From: Actinomycetota bacterium | Lineage (GTDB): Bacteria; Actinomycetota; Acidimicrobiia; Spongiisociales; ZC4RG35 | Direction of reading: 5' to 3' | Assembly (NCBI GenBank): GCA_003242515.1 | Contig: QGUS01000138.1 | Location: forward strand, 1-5,121 | DNA: 5,121 nucleotides | Part shown: positions 1 to 5,121 of the stretch, one piece after another | Layout: every line of letters starts with the position of its first letter | Position numbering within the stretch: position 1 is the first letter of the stretch | The notes under the pieces: model-generated | Told to the model about the DNA's origin: nothing | Database searches by the model: none | Seen by the model: the letters and a program-made list of their open reading frames with translations, nothing else | Position numbers and translations under genes: made by a program

Positions 1-2455
<2,455 letters not shown>

Positions 2456-2584
2456 GTCAGCCTTTCGGGTTTCGGTTGCCAGTGATCCCGAGCCTAGTGC
2501 CGTCCATCGGCTCTCCCCTCGGTGCGGGCGCGGTAGGAACGGCCGAAATTACGGGCGGGACGATGACCCGGTACGGGGGAGTGG
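2456..2584 (-). other. Gap between regulator and acnA
   Basis: This 129-base gap separates the regulator stop from the acnA start on the same strand. I see no strong hairpin followed by a T-run, so there is no clear terminator and read-through from the regulator into acnA is possible. A weak -10-like hexamer, TAGGCT (minus strand, 2496 to 2491), would give acnA a leader of roughly 30 bases, but no convincing -35 lies upstream of it. The gap is large enough to hold a separate acnA promoter. No second copy of the palindrome found at 3318-3329 is visible here. Confidence 0.4.
2461..2466 (-). promoter_or_regulatory. Ribosome binding site of acnA
   Basis: Read on the minus strand the sequence is GAAAGG followed by CTGAC and then the ATG at 2455. 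The five-base spacing is within the usual range, and no other start codon nearby is better placed, so this site fixes the aconitase start. Confidence 0.7.
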
Positions 2585-3292
2585 TCAGCCCCTGGTAGCG
2601 GTGGTGGGGACCTCGGTGACGCACTCCTCTTCGCTGCGCCGCCGCGGGATCACCACGGGGACGACGTTGTAGGAGAGGGCGCCGAGCAGGCCGGCCACCA
2701 GGCCCCGGTCGAGGGAGCAGATGACGTCGGGATGGTCGACGGCGGTGTCACCGAACGGGCAGTGGGAGGTGATCAGCTTCTGGCTGTCCGGGTCGGGGTT
2801 GATGTGGAAGCCCAGCCCGGTCATGGCACGGGCGACGGCCTTCACCGTCTCCTCGTAGTTCGGGTCGCCGAGGGTGCCGATCTCGGCCGCCAGCTTCTTC
2901 CCGTACTCGCGGCCCACCTTCTCCGCCACCTCGGCGACGTTCTCCGGCTGCAGGGTCTCCAGCAGCTTGAGGAGCATCTCCGTGAGGAACTCGTACCGGC
3001 GGGGCATGAAGTGGACCGAGACCTCCTTCTCCGTCGCCTCGTAGGCCTTGGCGGGACGACCCGCACTCTGTCCCTTGGGACGGCGGGCGCTCACGCGAAT
3101 GAACCCCTCGGAGACGAGGATGTCGAGGTGGTGGCGGGCGACGTTGGGATGGATCTCGAACAGATGGGCGATCTGGGTCGTCGTCAACGGCTCGGCCGAC
3201 TCACGGATGGCGATGTAGATCGCACGTCGTGTGGAGTCGCCCAGTGCGGACGTGAGGTCGGAGATCCTCCGGTCGAGAGTGTCTAGGTCCAT
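2585..3292 (-). CDS. ArsR-like winged-helix regulator with C-terminal cysteines (SufR-like, possible Fe-S sensor)
   Basis: A 235-residue DNA-binding regulator. Residues 11-75 form a winged helix-turn-helix that opens with LTSALGDSTRRAIY. It continues through TTTQIAHLFEIHPNVARHHLDIL (helix-turn-helix with recognition helix, about 37-59) and a basic wing, SARRPKGQSAGRPAKAYE. A helical middle (about 95-160) is followed by a C-terminal domain with HCPFGD, HPDVICSLDRGLVAGLLG and EEEC. The only three cysteines, Cys178, Cys192 and Cys224, all fall there, with 13 and 31 residues between them. This CPF...HP.vC...glv.GlL...C pattern is typical of COG2345 regulators. SufR-type members of that broad group bind an iron-sulfur cluster and repress Fe-S biogenesis genes. 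Cluster binding here is inferred from that resemblance and from the neighbours, aconitase and Mrp. The open frame continues upstream antisense to mrp, but the winged helix begins just after ATG 3292 and no other start codon fits, so this start is chosen. A GGAAGGG lies unusually close to it. Confidence 0.88.
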   Translation of the reverse strand: MDLDTLDRRISDLTSALGDSTRRAIYIAIRESAEPLTTTQIAHLFEIHPNVARHHLDILVSEGFIRVSARRPKGQSAGRPAKAYEATEKEVSVHFMPRRYEFLTEMLLKLLETLQPENVAEVAEKVGREYGKKLAAEIGTLGDPNYEETVKAVARAMTGLGFHINPDPDSQKLITSHCPFGDTAVDHPDVICSLDRGLVAGLLGALSYNVVPVVIPRRRSEEECVTEVPTTATRG

Positions 3293-3293
3293 G

Positions 3294-3300
3294 CCCTTCC
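3294..3300 (-). promoter_or_regulatory. Closely spaced Shine-Dalgarno-like site of the regulator
   Basis: Minus-strand GGAAGGG ends one base before the ATG at 3292, so the AAGG core is only two bases from the start. That is tighter than normal and may mean weak initiation, but no alternative ATG, GTG or TTG occurs in frame between here and the helix-turn-helix. Confidence 0.4.
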
Positions 3301-3319
3301 GGTGTAGGTGGACGTCCGA

Positions 3320-3325
3320 AGTATA
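3320..3325 (-). promoter_or_regulatory. Candidate -10 element for the regulator gene
   Basis: Read on the minus strand this is TATACT, five of six bases matching TATAAT. It would start transcription near 3313 and give a leader of about 20 bases before the ATG at 3292. No good -35 hexamer is visible at 16-19 bases. The site overlaps the plus-strand -10 candidate. Confidence 0.45.
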
Positions 3326-3327
3326 GT
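3322..3327 (+). promoter_or_regulatory. Candidate -10 element for mrp
   Basis: TATAGT matches TATAAT at five of six bases and would start transcription near 3334, about 40 bases before the mrp ATG. The -35 region is poor (TTCCGG at 3297-3302 is 19 bases away). It lies downstream of the GTG at 3308, which argues against that longer mrp start. Confidence 0.45.
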
Positions 3328-3373
3328 TCCGGGTCCCCGCTCCACTCAGACGGCGGAGCGCGGGCCCATCCTC

Positions 3374-4456
3374 ATGAGCAACCAGGAAGAACTCACCCAG
3401 GCGGTCGCGTCCATCGAGTCGCCTGTGTTCCTGGGTCGGACCCTCGGCGAGCTCGGGCTGGTCAAGGACGTCTCCCGGAAGCTCACCGGGAAGGTCAAGG
3501 TCGAGCTGAAGCTCCCCGTCCCGCACGACCCCGAGGATCTCGACCCGCTGCTGAAGGCCGCCCTCGAGCCCTACACCCACTCGGCCGAGATCGACGTCGA
3601 CATCATGGACGACGACGAGACCAAGGCCTGGATGGACGACCTCAAGACCAGGTCCGGCCCGCCCATCGGCGAGCCCGGCAACCGCACCCGGGTCGTGGCC
3701 GTCGCTTCCGGCAAGGGCGGCGTCGGCAAGTCCTCGGTGTCGGCCAACCTGGCCGTCGCCCTCGCCCGCAAGGGCCACAAGGTCGGCATCGTCGACGGTG
3801 ACATCTGGGGCTTCTCGATCCCGGCGATGCTCGGGGTGAAGACCCCGCCCTACATGGCGGGAGACAGGATCATCCCGCCGGTCGCCCACCGGGTGAAGGT
3901 CATGTCGATGGACTACTTCGTCGCCGACGACAAGGCCGTCATCTGGCGTGGCCCCATGCTCCACAAGGCCGTGGAGCAGTTCCTCAAGGACGTCTTCTGG
4001 GACGACCTCGACTTCCTCGTCATCGACATGCCCCCGGGCACCGGCGACATCTCGATCTCGATGAGCCAGTTCCTGCCCCGGGCCCAGGTGCTCCTCGTCA
4101 CCACGCCGCAGCTGGCCGCGCAGCGGGTCGCCCGCCGCGCCGCCCTGATGGCGAAGCAGGTGGACCAGGAGGTGATCGGCGTCGTCGAGAACATGTCCTG
4201 GTTCACCGGCGACGACGGCAAGCGCTACGAGCTGTTCGGCTCGGGCGGTGGCCAGGAGCTCGCCGGGGAGGTCGGTGTCGACCTGATGGCGCAGATCCCG
4301 CTTGTCCCGGCGATGGGGAAGGGCGCCGACGAGGGTGTTCCGGTGGCGCTCGCCGCCCCGGGCTCGGAGGCCGAGGAGGCCTTCGACAGGCTGGCGGAAG
4401 CGGTGGTCGCCAAGCGGCCCCGCATCCGCCAGAACCCCGCCCTCACCATCAGATGA
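3374..4456 (+). CDS. mrp: Mrp/ApbC/Nbp35-family P-loop ATPase lacking all cysteines
   Basis: A 360-residue cytoplasmic ATPase of the Mrp/ApbC/Nbp35 family, whose known members carry or insert iron-sulfur clusters. Residues 1-85 resemble a MIP18/DUF59 domain (TLGELGLVKDV, KVKVELKLPVP). A deviant Walker A SGKGGVGKSS follows (K114, K119), then VDGDIWGFSIPAMLG (D141, D143), WRGPMLHKAVEQFL, Walker B IDMPPGTGD (D218), TTPQLAAQR and GVVENMSWF (about 269-277). The usual CXXC after ENMS is replaced by TGDDGK (278-283), and the protein contains no cysteine anywhere, so classical cluster binding is unlikely. GSGGG (290-293) and IPLVPAMGKGADEGVPV match the family end. ATG 3374 is preferred over in-frame GTG 3308 because the extra 22 residues look non-family and overlap the promoter region. 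Its ribosome site is poor, with the nearest GGAG 15 bases upstream. It diverges from the regulator and overlaps the next gene by four bases (ATGA). Confidence 0.93.
   Translation: MSNQEELTQAVASIESPVFLGRTLGELGLVKDVSRKLTGKVKVELKLPVPHDPEDLDPLLKAALEPYTHSAEIDVDIMDDDETKAWMDDLKTRSGPPIGEPGNRTRVVAVASGKGGVGKSSVSANLAVALARKGHKVGIVDGDIWGFSIPAMLGVKTPPYMAGDRIIPPVAHRVKVMSMDYFVADDKAVIWRGPMLHKAVEQFLKDVFWDDLDFLVIDMPPGTGDISISMSQFLPRAQVLLVTTPQLAAQRVARRAALMAKQVDQEVIGVVENMSWFTGDDGKRYELFGSGGGQELAGEVGVDLMAQIPLVPAMGKGADEGVPVALAAPGSEAEEAFDRLAEAVVAKRPRIRQNPALTIR
4453..4456 (+). other. ATGA stop/start overlap between mrp and the membrane protein gene
   Basis: The mrp stop TGA (4454-4456) shares bases with the next ATG (4453-4455). 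No Shine-Dalgarno sequence precedes the ATG, so the downstream gene most likely depends on ribosomes terminating on mrp. No other ATG occurs in that frame until about codon 98. Confidence 0.85.
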
Positions 4457-5121
4457 ACGGCAGCCTGTTCAGCAAGGAGAACCGGCGCAAGTTCCTCCGT
4501 GGCGCCGGCGGCTGGATCTTCGGTCTCGCCTTCAGCATCTTCCTCGGCACCACCTGGGGCCGCACGGTGGTCTCCGACGGGGACACCCTCGCCGAGGCGG
4601 CCCGCCCCCTCGCCGGCACGACCCAGGTCGCCTCCATAGTCGCCAAGTGGCTGGGTGAGGAGCTCGTGCAGGTCGGCTTCTCCGAGGAGGCCGCCCGCGC
4701 CGCCGCCGGCGAGGTGGTGAAGACCGAGGCAGTGGTCACGGCCATGGGCCGTCTCGCCGTCGAGGTGACCCTGGCAGCGTCTTCTCCCGGGACCGAAAAG
4801 GCGGCGGTGGACGCGGCCGCCATCCTCCTCCCGGCCTCGTCGGAGCTCGCCGGCGCCCTGACCGCGGCGAGCGGGGTGCCCGTAGACGAGGCGACCGTCC
4901 GTCAGGTCGTGAGCCGGCTCGATCCCATCGTCGTCGCCCGGGAGGGGCAGCGTCGCCCCCTGGGCCCGTCCTCGGCGGCCGCGTCCCGATTGGGCGTCGC
5001 CTCGGTCCTGGCGCTCGCGACGATGGTCGTCGTCGGCTGGGCCCTGGTGGCCACGGGGAAGGACCGGCTGGCCGAGACGCGCAAGCTGCTCAACCGGGTG
5101 GCGCTCGGCTCCCTCAGCTTC
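4453..5121 (+). CDS. Membrane protein of unknown function, 3' end cut by window edge
   Basis: I do not recognise this family. The frame is open from ATG 4453 to the right edge, 223 codons. A short basic N-terminus (KENRRKFLR) leads into a hydrophobic segment at about 20-35 (WIFGLAFSIFLGTTW), which could be a signal anchor. Residues about 37-175 are Ala- and Val-rich with regular charged residues, probably helical, and by the positive-inside rule would lie outside the cell. A second membrane segment at about 180-201 (LGVASVLALATMVVVGWALVATG) returns the chain inside, followed by basic KDRLAETRKLLNR and the start of another possibly hydrophobic stretch. There are no cysteines in the visible part and no enzyme motif. 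It has no ribosome site of its own; the ATGA overlap with mrp implies translational coupling and a shared transcript. An RR pair precedes the hydrophobic segment, but RRKFLRG is only a weak Tat-like match and no cleavage site is evident. GC-rich codon use matches its neighbours. Confidence 0.8.
   Translation, partial: MNGSLFSKENRRKFLRGAGGWIFGLAFSIFLGTTWGRTVVSDGDTLAEAARPLAGTTQVASIVAKWLGEELVQVGFSEEAARAAAGEVVKTEAVVTAMGRLAVEVTLAASSPGTEKAAVDAAAILLPASSELAGALTAASGVPVDEATVRQVVSRLDPIVVAREGQRRPLGPSSAAASRLGVASVLALATMVVVGWALVATGKDRLAETRKLLNRVALGSLSF

Larger units (their letters stand above)
3318..3329. promoter_or_regulatory. Imperfect palindrome, candidate operator in the divergent region
   Basis: GAAGTATAGTTC is a 12-base dyad with half-sites GAA and TTC around a TATA core; five of the six base pairs are symmetric, with only the G/G pair at 3321/3326 breaking it. 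It covers both -10 candidates, so a dimeric regulator bound here would block both promoters. The adjoining regulator is the natural candidate ligand, by inference from autoregulation in this kind of divergent arrangement. Confidence 0.4.

Noticed and set aside
2567..2578. Near-palindrome CCCGGTACGGGG between the regulator and acnA
   Set aside because: It is short, imperfect, far from the acnA start and has no following T-run, so it is neither a convincing terminator nor an operator.
3308..3373. Longer mrp start at GTG 3308
   Set aside because: It adds 22 residues with no family similarity and would start upstream of the -10 candidate TATAGT. ATG 3374 gives a normal Mrp N-terminus.
3293..3964. 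Upstream extension of the regulator frame, antisense to mrp, which could suggest a 459-residue fusion
   Set aside because: The extension reads as low-complexity shadow of mrp, has no domain, and crosses the likely promoter region. The winged-helix domain starts immediately after ATG 3292.
4302..4658. Plus-strand open frame spanning the mrp/membrane-gene junction
   Set aside because: It is an Arg/Pro-rich out-of-frame reading of two better supported genes.
4449..4823. Minus-strand open frame opposite the membrane protein gene
   Set aside because: Composition is typical of an antisense shadow (Ala, Thr, Ser, Pro, Arg), whereas the plus frame has two clear hydrophobic segments and an ATGA-coupled start.

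Overview
The window is GC-rich throughout, has no mobile element, RNA gene or CRISPR array, and reads as ordinary chromosomal DNA from a high-GC bacterium. An actinobacterium is likely (possibly Acidimicrobiia or a relative). That placement rests on GC content, codon use and the style of the regulator and Mrp proteins, so it is an inference and not a firm assignment.

Layout. Minus strand: an aconitase gene (acnA) starts at 2455 and runs off the left edge with about nine tenths of the protein present. Upstream of it on the same strand, after a 129-base gap, is a 235-residue winged-helix regulator (3292 to 2585) with a cysteine-bearing C-terminal domain. Plus strand: diverging from the regulator across only 81 bases is a 360-residue Mrp/ApbC-type P-loop ATPase (3374 to 4456). 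Its stop codon overlaps, as ATGA, the start of a membrane protein of unknown function that runs off the right edge.

How the parts may work together. Aconitase needs a labile [4Fe-4S] cluster, Mrp/ApbC/Nbp35 proteins are classically iron-sulfur cluster carriers, and the regulator belongs to the ArsR-like, COG2345/SufR-like group, some members of which sense iron-sulfur clusters through C-terminal cysteines. The window therefore looks like a small iron-sulfur or redox neighbourhood with a local regulator. The 81-base divergent region holds overlapping -10-like hexamers on both strands inside an imperfect palindrome, which would let one bound regulator control both directions.

The most notable oddity is that the Mrp-type ATPase has no cysteine at all, so it cannot hold a cluster in the usual CXXC way even though its ATPase motifs are intact. 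With the translationally coupled membrane protein, this suggests a variant role for this Mrp.
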